Below, piece after piece: positions 1 to 11,180 of a stretch of DNA of 64,000 bases. Each line of letters begins with the position of its first letter. Within the stretch, counting starts at the first letter, position 1. Source of the stretch: Membranipora membranacea (lineage: Eukaryota; Bryozoa; Gymnolaemata; Cheilostomatida; Membraniporidae); the NCBI GenBank assembly GCA_914767715.1, contig OU612067.1, positions 33,640,162 through 33,704,161 of the forward strand. Direction: 5' to 3'. A program made the position numbers and the translations under genes. The notes beneath the pieces were generated by a model, which did not search any database, had not been told where the DNA came from, and saw only the letters and a program-made list of their open reading frames with translations.

Positions 1-309
1 CCATAACTCAGTGTAAATAAGGAAAATTCCATGGCTAAATATGCCCTAAAAATAACATCATGTCAATCCATGGAACTGCAGAGGTTAGCTTTTCGGTGTA
101 CCATAATACTTGCAACATGGCTTTTGTCAGACTACTTTCATCATTCAAATGAGAAAAAAAAACATAGAAAACATGATATCACACATATTAAACTCGCATA
201 TATTTAACTACATAACCACATATTCGCACATATCACACATTATTAGCACAATATATTCGCACAATATATTCGCAATATATATGACTATCCTTTTATTGAC
301 AACAATGTG

Positions 310-408
310 ATAGAAAAAGTGGAGGATTTTAAAAATCTGGGTACTTTTTTTAGCTGTGATTTAAAATGGCAATCAAATACGGACTATATTTTTAGAAAGC
401 TGCGCCAA
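310..408 (+). mobile_element. LINE reverse-transcriptase C-terminal scrap
   Basis: A short open stretch reads like the segment just after the catalytic core of a non-LTR retrotransposon reverse transcriptase. It has an FKNLGTFF motif, then a DLKW and NTDYI run, ending in RKLRQ before an in-frame stop. In LINE proteins this pattern (KxLG, then LKW, then a basic helix) precedes the C-terminal zinc region. Only about 33 codons remain and no ends or target-site duplication are visible. It abuts the IAP-like fragment that follows. The call rests on motif memory only. Confidence 0.45.
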
Positions 409-414
409 TGATTT

Positions 415-548
415 TTTTGGACATCTTACTCTCTGCAAATCGTATAACACCTGCAGGGTTAACAGAGCAATGACATCCTCAGCAAATCTCTCAAAACATG
501 TAAGATATCCTTGCCAGCCTACGAAAGCAATTACGTGATATTTTCAAG
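415..548 (+). pseudogene. Decayed IAP RING-finger fragment
   Basis: This stretch matches the RING region of the intact IAP gene of this window (about 12976-13108) at the DNA level. The first 33 bases from GGACATCT onward differ at only about five positions from the intact copy, and similarity weakens afterwards. It reads GHLTLCKSYN where the intact protein has GHLALCESCN. The zinc-ligand pattern is lost (Tyr for Cys), and a stop falls just before the final YF that normally ends IAP proteins. No BIR domain is visible nearby. I infer a dead, partial copy of an IAP family member, joined to LINE sequence on its left. Confidence 0.5.
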
Positions 549-550
549 TA

Positions 551-2255
551 GAGTTGTTCATATGCCAGCTGCGAGTATTTTGAAAAAAAAAGAAGAAAAA
601 ACTCAACAGCAGTCCTGATTTGATTATGAAATAAGTTACCTGTTCAAAATGAGAAAAATTACTCAACAGCGCATCTCAGAACAAGGTGAACACTTCATCT
701 CTGCTACCATCACAATACAGATCGTCTCGAAAACTTTCAATAGCCAGCTGTGATCCAATTGACTAAGCAATACCACTCTTTTGAAAAAAAATCGAGTTGG
801 ATCATCGAGAGGAGACCTAAAGTATTCTGTAAAACATGAAGAGAAAGAAGACATTGGCTCAAGAAAAAAAAGAAAAGGCCATAATTTTGAGTTACTACCA
901 CTCTCCTTGTGGAACCATGAGAGAAAAAAGTCTGTATGACATGGGTTCAAAGTATTCAAGAAAGATGGCTAGCTTTCTAAAAGTGATGCTACAATTTCTG
1001 CAATTAAGGGTGTGATCATCATTGCATTATCATTGTAACATTATTATTATTGTAACAGTATTATTATTGTGATTATCAATGTAACAGCAACCAAGTGCTA
1101 AGATTATTTGTTGGGTGATATGAATGCATGTCGAGGAGTCTATGCCACATTACTAACTGTTACAGTTGATGTTGTCGGTATTACTTCCCAAGTATTTGGT
1201 TATCAAAGACCTCTGGTTAAAGGAGTAATTCGTGGTCATATAGTGATCCTATAGTAAGTTATTATTATATGTTACTACATAAGTTGTCACAGAGCCATAC
1301 CACTCTTCCAGAAAAAAAGAACTTTGAGAGGTGACAGAAGGACTAATGGACACCGCAGAGGAACATAAAAGTGTGACCTGTAGAACCAAAGACCTTTGGA
1401 CTTAAGTAACACGCTGATGAGGCTATTGTATAAACAATGGAACAATATCACTTTACAATGCGCATATGAGGTATGCGTGTCATCGAACACCTTTTTAGTG
1501 ATGATACAAGTCATCCTTTGTTTTGGTTGATCAAGTTTATGGGGTGTTACGAAGGAACTAGTGATCACATAGTTTCTAATGATATACATGAAAAAATGTA
1601 GAACAGCTGATTAAATATTGTAGAATACTTCCAACATCGGGGGCTATCCACTTACATGGAGTTACAGACCTCAATGACAGGCTTCACCAGCAGATGTATT
1701 TTGTGCAATCGAGATAGGATAAAAATGATGAAAAGAAACAGAATGATATTTAGTATGGACCAATGAAATAGGACGAGTTGGGCATCAATCATCTCAACTG
1801 ATTGAAATGGTCAACTTTGGTTGACTTTATAGTCTAGAATTGTCTCAAAAAACCTTTTCCGTTGAATTCTGTTTACAGTTCTGCACTCACAAACTGTTCA
1901 AAATTGACTTTTGAAAGAAGGACCTGTGATATAAGAAAGATTTTTTCCAAGATCGCCTTTATCAATGGTCTCATGCAGATAAATGGAAAGTTTGAGAACA
2001 TTTGCCGATATTCAAAAGATTTTGCAAAATAGTGTCAATAGCTCGATTTTTTTACCAAATCCTTCTTCACACATACAAAAGTGCTCAATTAGTGCTTGCA
2101 TCAGTCATTGGCTTCCTTAAATCTGTGCCAAAAGCTCACAAAATACAGCTACAGCTTTACAACATTCCTCTCTCTGCTCTAACTACTATTAATACTGTTT
2201 TTTTTGCATTTGTTTTGGTCCCTAGTTCCATAGATTGTCTTCAATATCAACCAGC
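551..2255. other. AT-rich intergenic stretch, no gene seen
   Basis: No ORF here shows a domain or a believable splice pattern. It contains an imprecise TATTATTGTAAC repeat near 1030-1085 and scattered A-runs. An 86-codon plus-strand ORF near 2002 looks like chance in AT-rich DNA. Confidence 0.5.
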
Positions 2256-2594
2256 ATACTGACTGTCGTGATCTGACTGGGCATGTAGATCACTGATAAC
2301 CTAGGCTATCATTACCACAAAACAGGTATCGTGACTTGAATTTGCGCATGTGCAAGAACAATGAGTTTAGTTTGGGTTCTGATTGCAACTTTGGAAAAGG
2401 GAAATGGGATATCCCTGCATAAACTTTGAAACAAAATCAGCTAATAATGACAGGAGAGGATAACTATCAATAACAAATCCGCACGCTGTGGGGAGTATGT
2501 CACCAGAGCAGGTAGCCAATCAGATGGCTTCGGAATCCCGAGACTCAATTTTGCAGAGATCAGCTCATGCCCAGAGCTGAGCATGCGCAGAATG
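2256..2594. repeat. Direct repeat, copy 1 of 2
   Basis: This is the first of two long, highly similar direct copies. It starts at CATACTGACTGTCGTG and ends at GCATGCGCAGAATG. The shared text includes ATCTGACTGGGCATGTAG, TTGCGCATGTGCAAG and AGCTCATGCCCAGAGCTG. It encodes no protein that I recognise. It could be a short interspersed or miniature element present twice, or a local tandem duplication with about 113 bp between copies. Confidence 0.85.
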
Positions 2595-2707
2595 ATCAAC
2601 CAGTTCTGTGTAATTTATCCTTCTCAACCTGCTGTCTTATCACTCACAGCTAAATATAAAACATTTTATTGTAGATAGTCTGAATATATTTTCAGGCTAA
2701 GATTTTT

Positions 2708-3071
2708 CATACTGACTCTCGTGATCTGACTGGGCATGTAGATCACTTATAAATCAGGCTATCATTACCACAAAGCAGGTGCCGTAAGGCTAAGTATGCA
2801 TCATGCGTGACTTAAATTTGCGCATGTGCAAGAACAATGAGTTTAGTTTGGGTTCTGATTGCAACTTTGGAAAGGGGAAATGGGATATCCCCTGCATAAA
2901 CTGTCAATCAAAATCAGATAATAATGACAAGAGAGGATAACTACTAATAAAAAATCCGCATGCTTTGGGGAGTATGTCACCAGAGCAGGTAGCCAATCAG
3001 ATGGCTTCGGAATTCCGAGAGTCAATTTTGCAGAGATCAGCTCATGCCCAGAGCTGAGCATGCGCAGAATG
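2708..3071. repeat. Direct repeat, copy 2 of 2
   Basis: This second copy of the 2256-2594 sequence has the same ends. It carries about 25 extra bases (around 2782-2806, GCCGTAAGGCTAAG onward) that copy 1 lacks. The copies otherwise differ by scattered substitutions, so the duplication is not recent. It lies just upstream of the hAT-derived gene, but I see no evidence that it is the transposon's terminus. Confidence 0.85.
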
Positions 3072-3239
3072 TAGATTTTTAATAAAAGTAGTTGGTCTAT
3101 AATTCCTGCAGTGCTATTCCTGGTGTAATAAAGAAAATATGATAATGGGTTTAGCAGACAGGTGTGAAATCCCCATGCTGGCCCTGTCCTGTCCTACACT
3201 TCTTCCTTCCACCTGGTAAACTGATTCTTCTCTGCTACA

Positions 3240-6200
3240 ATGCCTCCTAAAAAGTCAGGTAAACAAAACAAACGAAGAGCTACTTCATCAAATGAAAGCA
3301 GTGTAGTGAGGATCCCCAAGAAGAGGAAGAAACAGCATGAGACTGATGAGGAGAATGACGACGATGAAGTTGATGTTAGGGTTAGTGATTCTTCTGATGT
3401 TAGTAGTAATGGCCATGCACAAGACTCCAGACCAAGTGTTTCTGAATCCCAGAAAAAAACATTCAAAGAGGCAGTGCAACATCATCTGGAAACATGCTTG
3501 ATGAGCTGAATAATGGTAATGATAAATCCAACGTGAAATGCACTGTATGCCAGGCTGTGTTAGTGATCTCATTTGGGATGAAGGCTATTGAGAGACACAT
3601 ATCCACTAACAAGCACAAAGATTCAGTAAAGGCAGCTGCTGGACAGCGGAGTCTGTTCTCATTTGGTATGAAGGCATCATCCATGACAGCTGAGGGGCGA
3701 GACCACCAAAGTCAGGTTCTTACCAGCGAGATCATGCTTTGTCAATATATCGCTAAGTCAAACTCCAGCTTCAACTCTTTCACAGAATTATTGCAGTAAG
3801 TAGATAATAGCAAGGTTAATCTGTCCAAGCTGTGACAAACAAGACCACTTTTATAATCATATAAACTTCCACCAATTTAACGATCACATGGCTGGTAGGG
3901 TTTGCACCGATGACCAATGAGCATGCAGGTTAACTTGTACGTAAATATACCGTGATGCCTATATGAACACAGCCTCTGTGAAATTTATGCTGATGTGATT
4001 TTAACAGAAGGTTCTTTTTATAGATTTTTGAAACGCATTGCACCTGATAGCAAAGTGGTGCAATCAATGACATGTGCGGCCACCAAGTGTACTAATGTGG
4101 CGAAAACTGTTCACTTCTCACTTGCTCACTTGCTCACTTCTCACTGAGGATTGATGAGAGTAATAATAGAAAGGACAAAGTTCTGGCATTGATTGTCCGG
4201 TACTATGACAGAGATAGAGGGGAGAGCATCACAGCCTTCATCACTCTCATAGAGTGCCACTCTGGAAAAGCAAAGGACATTTTCGATCTTATAGATTCCT
4301 ACTTCATGTGAGTTGAGCTTCAATTTATTATTCCCTCAAACTCCGATATTTTTAATTGTACTGATCAACATTCATTCCAATCTCCGAACCTGAATATGCC
4401 CTTATATCACTTATTAATACAAAGGATACTGATTCATCTTACTCAAAATCATTTACAAGGATTACTATATTTTCTTCCATTCGATTAACTCGTACATATC
4501 TATAGATTTTATACATATTTCGTTATTTAGATCAAAGAATATACCATGGGCTTATGTCATGTCGTTTGAAAGTGACAACTGTAACGTGATGAAAGGAGGG
4601 AATAAGGGTATTATCGCTAAGATCAGGGTGAAGCAGCCGACGGTGATTGATTTAGGTTGTATATTGACCAGCTACTTGTAAACATTTACTTCTACTTTGA
4701 CAACAGGTACCTGCATCCACTAATAACAAAATACAGATTAATAACAAACTACATCTGATTTCTTTATAATACTCAATCACACAGGTACATCGTCAGTCTT
4801 ATATTGCCTGAGACCTATCGTCATCTAGGCAAGGACTTTCATCTGAAAGTCCTTGATCTAGGCTTCGTCTAAATATATATCAAGCCACTGTTCTGGTTAT
4901 TGTGTCCCCTTACCCATTAATAGGACAACTCCCTAGTGTTTTGCATCCTGGTACTTATGAGAGATAAATATGGTCAAAACAATGCAACACATTGTATACT
5001 ATTATTTGTTAATTTAATGATATTGTTATAGTAATATATTAACATTTTATATAATATATTATATTGATTTTAGTCCAGCAAAGCTTGAGGAGTTCAAAGA
5101 TTACTTCAAGTTCTACGATGATCTTGAGTACAGCTCTATCATCAAACACTGCCCTACACGATGGCTTTCCATGAAACCATGCATTAGTAGGCTCATAAAT
5201 CATTTTGAGCCGTTTCGCTCCTACTTTCGAGATGCACCTGGTAACGAGAAAAAGGTCAAACCAATCCTGAAGAAGCTAGAGGATCCCAAGACACTGCCAA
5301 TACTTCGTTTCTTAGAGGATGTACTACCTTCCATAAATATGTATAACAAAACGTTCCAGGTGAGCTATTATGCTCCACTCAACATCTACATAAATGAAGC
5401 AAGCTTTATTGAGATATTCTGAAATTGTATACAATTGATAAATTCTTTTACATTCAGTTTAATCAATGGTAACCCAAATTAAACAGAATGAGTGATGATC
5501 GCTTCCTTAATTTCTAATACTTATTAGGCTACCCATTATATTACTCAAGCTCTCATGCCTATTTGTATTGTATGATTTTATTTTCAGAGTGAAAAGCACC
5601 TGGTTGATGTCGCCCTCACAGCAACAGAGAAACTCCTAAGGTCATTGGCAGGGCGGATCATGAGACCAATGGATGTTGCAGATATGGTGGAGTCGAGAAA
5701 ACTACCAGATGTGTCTCTTCTGCCTGAGAGAGACATTGATGTCGGACAAAAGGCTCGTATAGCTATTACAGCTATGGGTGATGACTCATCCACTGGGTTG
5801 ATCACTTCTATAATAACATCATGTACGGAGTGGATAGAAGCCTTCCTCACTAAGATGTTGAAGACCCTGCAATTTGATCAGATGAAGCTATACACGTTCA
5901 TGCATCCACCAACACTCACAAATACCTCTTTTTAGACTGAAAGTACATTCTAGGATGTGACAAAAGAGTGGTATACATTGATAGCCAATCCATGGGCCAG
6001 TGCAATACTAATCAAAAGCTGCTAATACAATAAGGTTGATAAAAATGACTATTATTAATTGTTATATTCCTGTGACATTGCAGTTGTGAAGCTGATCGAG
6101 CATGTACTACCGCCTACGATGTTTGAGAAGATGGACACACACGAAGTAAGAGATGAGGTTAGGAATCTAATTGGCACCAGGTATTCTGATGAAAACCTAT

Positions 6201-6499
6201 CACTTCTAAGCGATAGATTCTACAGTAAGGTTGTTGGTGCTGACAAACCTGTTCTTAAATCCATACTTCCCTACTTATTATGCTGCCCCAACTCTAACAG
6301 TGGTGCAGAGAGGCTGTTCAGTTTATTGAAAGCTGTCCACACAGACACCAGAAATCGACTAGATCTTGATACCATCAACAAGATTCTGGCCATTAAAGTT
6401 AACAAACTGACACCGATATATGAGCTGGACATAACCCCAGAGGCAATAAAGAAATGCAAATCCTCGACAATGCTCTACAACCGTCAACATCAGAAATAA
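3240..6499 (+). pseudogene. hAT-family transposase-derived gene, intron-split, with frame breaks
   Basis: This is a DNA-transposon-derived protein of the hAT superfamily, which normally cuts and pastes DNA using an RNase-H-like fold. Visible parts in order: a basic and acidic N-terminus; a BED-type zinc finger (CTVC ... HISTNKH, about 3545-3620); a core segment with NIPWAYVMSFESDNCNVMKG (about 4540-4600); the CPTRWLSM motif (about 5153-5173); and a C-terminal hATC dimerisation domain with CPNSNSGAERLFSLLK (about 6286-6333). Likely exons are 3240-3795, 4024-4307, 4531-about 4670, 5074-5359, 5588-about 5932 and 6084-6499. Phases agree at 4307/4531 and 5359/5588. Frame breaks near 3485-3495 and 4130-4145 argue that it is degenerate, although well-formed splice sites leave room for an exapted gene. 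A perfect 12-bp hairpin lies at 4830-4855. An AATAAA overlaps the stop codon. Confidence 0.7.
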
Positions 6500-6500
6500 A
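6495..6500 (+). terminator. Poly(A) signal overlapping hAT stop codon
   Basis: An AATAAA hexamer overlaps the TAA stop of the hAT-derived gene. Overlap of stop and polyadenylation signal is typical of compact transposon-type transcripts. Confidence 0.4.
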
Positions 6501-6944
6501 ATTAACAATTAGTCCAGTTCTTAGCTTTTTAATAACTGTTTCATGCAGAGTCTATGTATTGCTATAGGCGACATTTAGTGCTACTACCCTACCTCTTACA
6601 TTCTCAGTATTCAGTCAGTTTTATTGTTATAGTTATATAGTTATAGTTTTATATTTCTAGTTTTCTAAAACATTTGCCAAAACAATAGGTGAAAATATGA
6701 CCCTCAAACACTATCATTTCTATTAATTTTGCTTCGATATTTTACTCTAAATGATTGTAAAAGGTTTTTTTTTTCCGGTTTCTGTTTGTGTTTATTTGTA
6801 ATAAAAGGTTCTTCTTAAAGAAAATTATGACAGCGGAGCGGTCAGGTAGTCAGAAACTAGAATGGCGACCGCCCGATTAACAGTATGACCAAGAACTATG
6901 TGGCCGAAGACAGCCCAAGGAACCCTGCCCGCCGTGCCTGCTGA

Positions 6945-7388
6945 CTATGCACCACACCCCCACAGGGCCCTGGTCAGCCGACCACGCAGACCAAGGGGCT
7001 CACAAACCCTTTCACCAGGAAGGTACCTGTTGAGCAGGTTTACACCTGTCGTCAACAGGGACTTTGCCCCCCTGCAGTTTTTGGCTCTTTGAGGGACAAC
7101 TCCAAGTTTACTTCTTGTGAAACTAACATTTGGTGAGCTCACACAGATCTCACAATTTGCAATTGTTTTTGAATATAATATTAAAAAGCAATATTTAAAT
7201 AGCATTTGCACCGGCATAATTTTAAGGTGCTCAAAGAATGAAGTTACATGGCCTCTTGGATGAATTTTTAAAATGACACGGAATGCTGATTTTTGTAAAA
7301 GTAAAATTTGGTTTATCTCGCATTCAGCTGCATGGCCCCAGAACTCGATGCCGTAAATTAAGTGTGGGTTGAGAACCCTGTTTAACAT
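6945..7388 (-). mobile_element. LINE 3' fragment: C-terminal part of the ORF2-like protein
   Basis: A minus-strand ORF of 147 codons resembles the end of a non-LTR retrotransposon reverse-transcriptase polyprotein. It has LIYGIEFWG near residue 10, a basic-hydrophobic stretch with LLLQKSAFRVI, then a short C-terminal tail with LLTTGVNLLNRYLP. This order (YG-x-x-x-WG, QK-x-A-x-R-x-I) is the usual tail after the catalytic domain in LINEs of the Jockey, CR1 and RTE-like groups. The catalytic core is missing, so the copy is 5'-truncated. The 3' side (6830-7110) is clearly more GC-rich than its surroundings, which suggests acquired DNA. I see no target-site duplication. Confidence 0.6.
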
Positions 7389-8188
7389 TATCCATATCGT
7401 GGTGGCAGAATAAAAACATCCAATATTGTTATAGCTTATACATCCTATTTAATGATTTCTATCAGTCAATTTATTTTTTTATCGCTGATTTTATCACATG
7501 TAAAGCAACAGTACATACACAAATGTCACAACATGATGGTCAGATGATGTAGACAATAGTTTGCGTAATCACATTTTGAAGTTGTCCTCTTAATGTCAAA
7601 GGGGAAATAAGTTTTATGAATCAATTGCATATTAAGGGGAAGGAAGTAATCAAATGATACATTATAATTCCTAATTTATATCTGTCCATGTTGGGTGAAA
7701 AAGAAGAGTAAAAAATCTTGCCTTTGTCAATACTCCTCACATTCAACACAATATAGTTTGGTGGAATTATCATACTATAACACGTCCACCAAACTACTTT
7801 TTTGAGGATGTTCTTATCAAGATAATTGGTCTTCATAAATTTGTTCATGGTCACACAATGCAGGTGTTATAATCCCTTGCTACTATCATGGATGACCCAA
7901 GAAGAACTAATATAATTATCCATTTTATGCAGAAGGTAATTTAGACAAATAAAATGTACTAGCCCTGAGTAACTGTTACGGTCAAGTCGTACATCGGTTT
8001 TATTTTAGCAGATGAAAATTATTCGGATAAACCATTCGTTTGTTTTTATATCAACTATTTAGTATTACTTATATCAGGTTACCTAAGCTTATTATCGAAA
8101 GTTTTGCTCCAAACAAACACACTATATACCAACTACCTGACAAGCGCAGCTAAAACTGTTTATAACTTGGGATTTGGGTGATCACCCA
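7389..8188. other. Intergenic stretch, nothing recognisable
   Basis: This is AT-rich sequence between the LINE fragment and the first minisatellite array. The 77-codon minus-strand ORF at 7621-7854 has no recognisable motif. No splice-consistent exon was found. Confidence 0.4.
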
Positions 8189-8189
8189 A

Positions 8190-8320
8190 AAGGCCACTGC
8201 CAAAATGCCACTGGCCATAAAGCCACTGGCCAAAAATCCGCTGGCCAAAAAGCCACTGGCCATAAAGCCACTGACCAAAAAGCCACTGGCCAAAAAGCCA
8301 CTGGCTAAAAGGCCACTGGC
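8190..8320 (+). repeat. 15-bp minisatellite, forward array
   Basis: There are about nine tandem copies of a 15-bp unit close to GCCACTGGCCAAAAA, with variants CCATAAA, CGCTGG and CTGACC. Because the unit length is a multiple of three and lacks stops, both strands stay open and give artefactual PLAKK-like reading frames. The same unit recurs in reverse orientation at 8696-8875. Confidence 0.9.
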
Positions 8321-8695
8321 GCTAGTCATTTGGCATGTCAAAATCAAAAAAGCTACGCCATTGTCTCTTCACAGTGCGGCATTGCTTTGAGCTAAAATTG
8401 CTGACTGCTTGCTTGTGATGACTTTAATTTGTCCATCAACATACATTTTAATGTATTAATTGGGTGTTACGGTACAAAAAAAATGTGTGAGAATATGTCC
8501 GGGGTGGAGTCATGTAAAATAATTAATTGCAAATGGTGGGTGGGATCTTTTCTAACTTTACTAAAATGGGAATCAGTGAGTAGAAATAAAAAATCATTGA
8601 TAAACGGCATATCAAGAGCTAGAATTTTGTTTTATGGGCCAAAAAAACAGGTCAATGGAAAGTTGATATCAGACTTCTATTATGCAACCATTGAA

Positions 8696-8875
8696 TCAGT
8701 GGCTTTTTGGGCAGTGGCCTTATGGGTAGTGGCCTTTTGACCAGTGGCCTTATGACCAGTGGCCTTTTGGCCAGTGGCCTTATGACCAGTGGCCTTTTGG
8801 CCAGTGGCTTTATGGCCAGCGGCTTTTTGGCAGTGGCTTTATGGCCCTTGGCTTTTTTGCCAGTGGCCTTTTGAC
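8696..8875 (-). repeat. 15-bp minisatellite, reverse-oriented array
   Basis: There are about twelve copies of the reverse complement of the 8190-8320 unit (CAGTGGCCTTTTGGC type), with TTATGAC and TTTATGG variants. Together with the forward array it forms a large imperfect inverted repeat around a spacer of about 375 bp. The flanks beyond the arrays are not inverted copies of each other. Confidence 0.9.
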
Positions 8876-8879
8876 CTGA

Positions 8880-10984
8880 TATCAAGAATTTGTGTCTTAA
8901 ACTTGGACAAACCCTGTTTGCAGTCGAACACAAGCGGAATTTGATTTTCATTGGTAAGCAAATTGATAGTTGGAAAGTCCTGAGTGCTGAATATAACTAT
9001 GCAGACTAAAGACAATCCAAAATTACATGTTATGAAGCAATACGGCTGTTGTTATCTCAGTGTTTACACCGAACCCTCATTCAACTTGAATATTACGACT
9101 CTTATCAGTTGAAGAAATGTTTTTCTTCGAAAATCATGTAAATCAAACACTTCGTCCTTGATTGACTCCTATGTTTGATTCCTACTTACCGAAAAGTGAT
9201 CAATCATGCATTAACCTGTAGCTTTAGCATATCTATGTTTCTTCCCCAACTTCTAGGCTCATTTACTGTATTTCCTGATTACAATAATTTTCCTCACAGT
9301 TGGTTGAGTTTTCACACTGAAATAGAGAATATTCTCAGAAGTCAGGATGATGCTCACAGCTGACACATTAGGTGGAAGCAGACTTATTCCACAGTAAGAG
9401 AATTGATTATTAAAGTCTGGTGCCCAATTGCAGAAGGCAATCTCAAGAGTCTCAAAACTCTTGCAAGGCTTTTCAATGCTCTTGCGAGAGTCATACCAGT
9501 CTTGAGGATTTTTGGTTCATAATTGCATATGATTTTATTCTAGTGGTCTTGCAGCAGTTGCACAATAATCTTACAACTTCTAAGATTGTGGTTCACAGTT
9601 GATTGCAGAATCTCTAAGATTTTATCGAAATCTTAGTACAATTATAGCATATATAACACCCAAACAATCTATCTTTACGGCTAAATACTATTTGTGTGAG
9701 ACTTACCCAGACGATGGTGGTATCTCTAAATCCCTCCAGGAATTACTCATCTAAGAAATCATCTCAAGATCACCCATAGTTTATTCCCTGAAATGCATGC
9801 ACACTCAATTACAAACAGCTTTGATTATTCACAGCAGCTTGCCTTATTAAAGTCGGGAATGGAAGTGTTATGTTGTTATGTTATGAATTTTATCATTTCT
9901 AAGAATCGTGACCTGATTATGATATCACCAAAGATCAATTTACCCCATTATGTTTGTTAAAACATGAATCAGCTCTTTTGAGGGAACTTCCCTGCTGTTG
10001 TTTACAGACGTAAAAGATTGATACTACACTGTAAGCACAATCTAGTAATGATTGCATCATAGTTGGAAATCCCATTTGCTAGTAGAGGAAATGGAAATCC
10101 CCTTGGCTAAAGGAAATGGAAATTCCTAGTATTCAAATCGCTTAGCACATGATCTAGCATAACATAAATCTTGGAAATCCCGATAACCCAACAAAAGGGA
10201 ATTCCAATGTTTCATAATCACATGATCAGGATTGAATTGGCACACACAGTCCACAGTTGAACGATACTAAATGGCTCATGTTCGTGTTTATGTTGTACGA
10301 AATTTCAATTCAATGACTCAGAAAGCGACAAATACTCTTGAATGTATATTCAAGACAAAAAGATGTGGCTCTATGCAGCCCAATACCTTCAAGTAGCAAT
10401 TCTGAGCACATGCAACGCAATACCCTCAATGGACTTCGTTGTAATAAACTGTTATCTAAACATATCCAGGTGTATCTAACCTAGAAAGTTACGCTGAAAA
10501 TGCCCTCGATCATATTACCTGGCATGTCAAAAGTTATTATGAAAACAAGATTGCATCATTTCAGGATGTATGATGTCCATGACATATTGTCATGTGAGAT
10601 ATTAGTAGCCCAGTGGGTTGTGAATGTGTATATGTGAATAGTGAATAGCATTAGTTGGCTGCTTTCATCTGTCAGGAGTTCAAATTACAATTTAGTGAAT
10701 CAACAAAAGGGCTTCTTACAATGATTATTATACTTTTAAGTCAAAAAGTAGGCCTTAGAATGGAATGTTGTATAATCACAAAGATAGCGAAATCATGATT
10801 GGACTTGATTGAACACGTTGTCAATTATTGCTGACATGATTGAAATGCCAGCATGATTCATCAGAGATTTCCTGAAGCTACATATAACTGTAAGTGTATT
10901 TATTCTGACTCTCATTGTAGACTTTTCCCACTTGAAAGGAGATAGACTCTTGGAGACTGTTATAATAAGTTTTGGTGCCTCCAG
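8880..10984. other. Intergenic stretch upstream of the IAP gene
   Basis: No coding region is supportable. Around 9420-9650 there are several imperfect copies of CTCAAGAGTCTC, CTCTTGCGAGAG and CTAAGATT, which can fold into hairpins. Around 10070-10200 the motif GGAAATCCC/GGAAATTCC recurs four times. The rightmost part (before 10985) may be an untranslated first exon of the IAP gene, because CCAG/GTAAGTCC is a good splice donor. Confidence 0.4.
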
Positions 10985-11168
10985 GTAAGTCCTTACCCAG
11001 CTACACATACTTAGCGTAAATGTAAAGTAGAGGTCACTTTATATAGAATGATCTTTCAACAGGTCAACGATCACACTAAGCAGAATATCACAAGCTGCAA
11101 TAGCAATTATTTTTCTTGTGAATTTCTGATAAGATTTTCAATGACCATTTCTTCTTCTTCTTCAACAG
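10985..11168 (+). other. Probable 5'-UTR intron of the IAP gene
   Basis: A strong donor (CAG/GTAAGT at 10985) is followed 184 bp later by a textbook acceptor with a CTTCTTCTTCTTC tract and ACAG ending at 11168. The IAP start codon is only 12 bases past this acceptor. I infer a short intron separating a 5' untranslated exon from the single coding exon. Confidence 0.55.
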
Positions 11169-11180
11169 ATCGCAGTACAG

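Noticed and set aside
2256-3071. Long terminal repeats of a retroelement
   Set aside because: Only about 113 bp separates the copies, there is no primer-binding site or polypurine tract, and the ends lack TG...CA.
8178-8951. Open reading frames encoding [10 protein letters not shown] repeats on both strands
   Set aside because: They are by-products of a 15-bp stop-free minisatellite. There is no flanking coding sequence or splice support.
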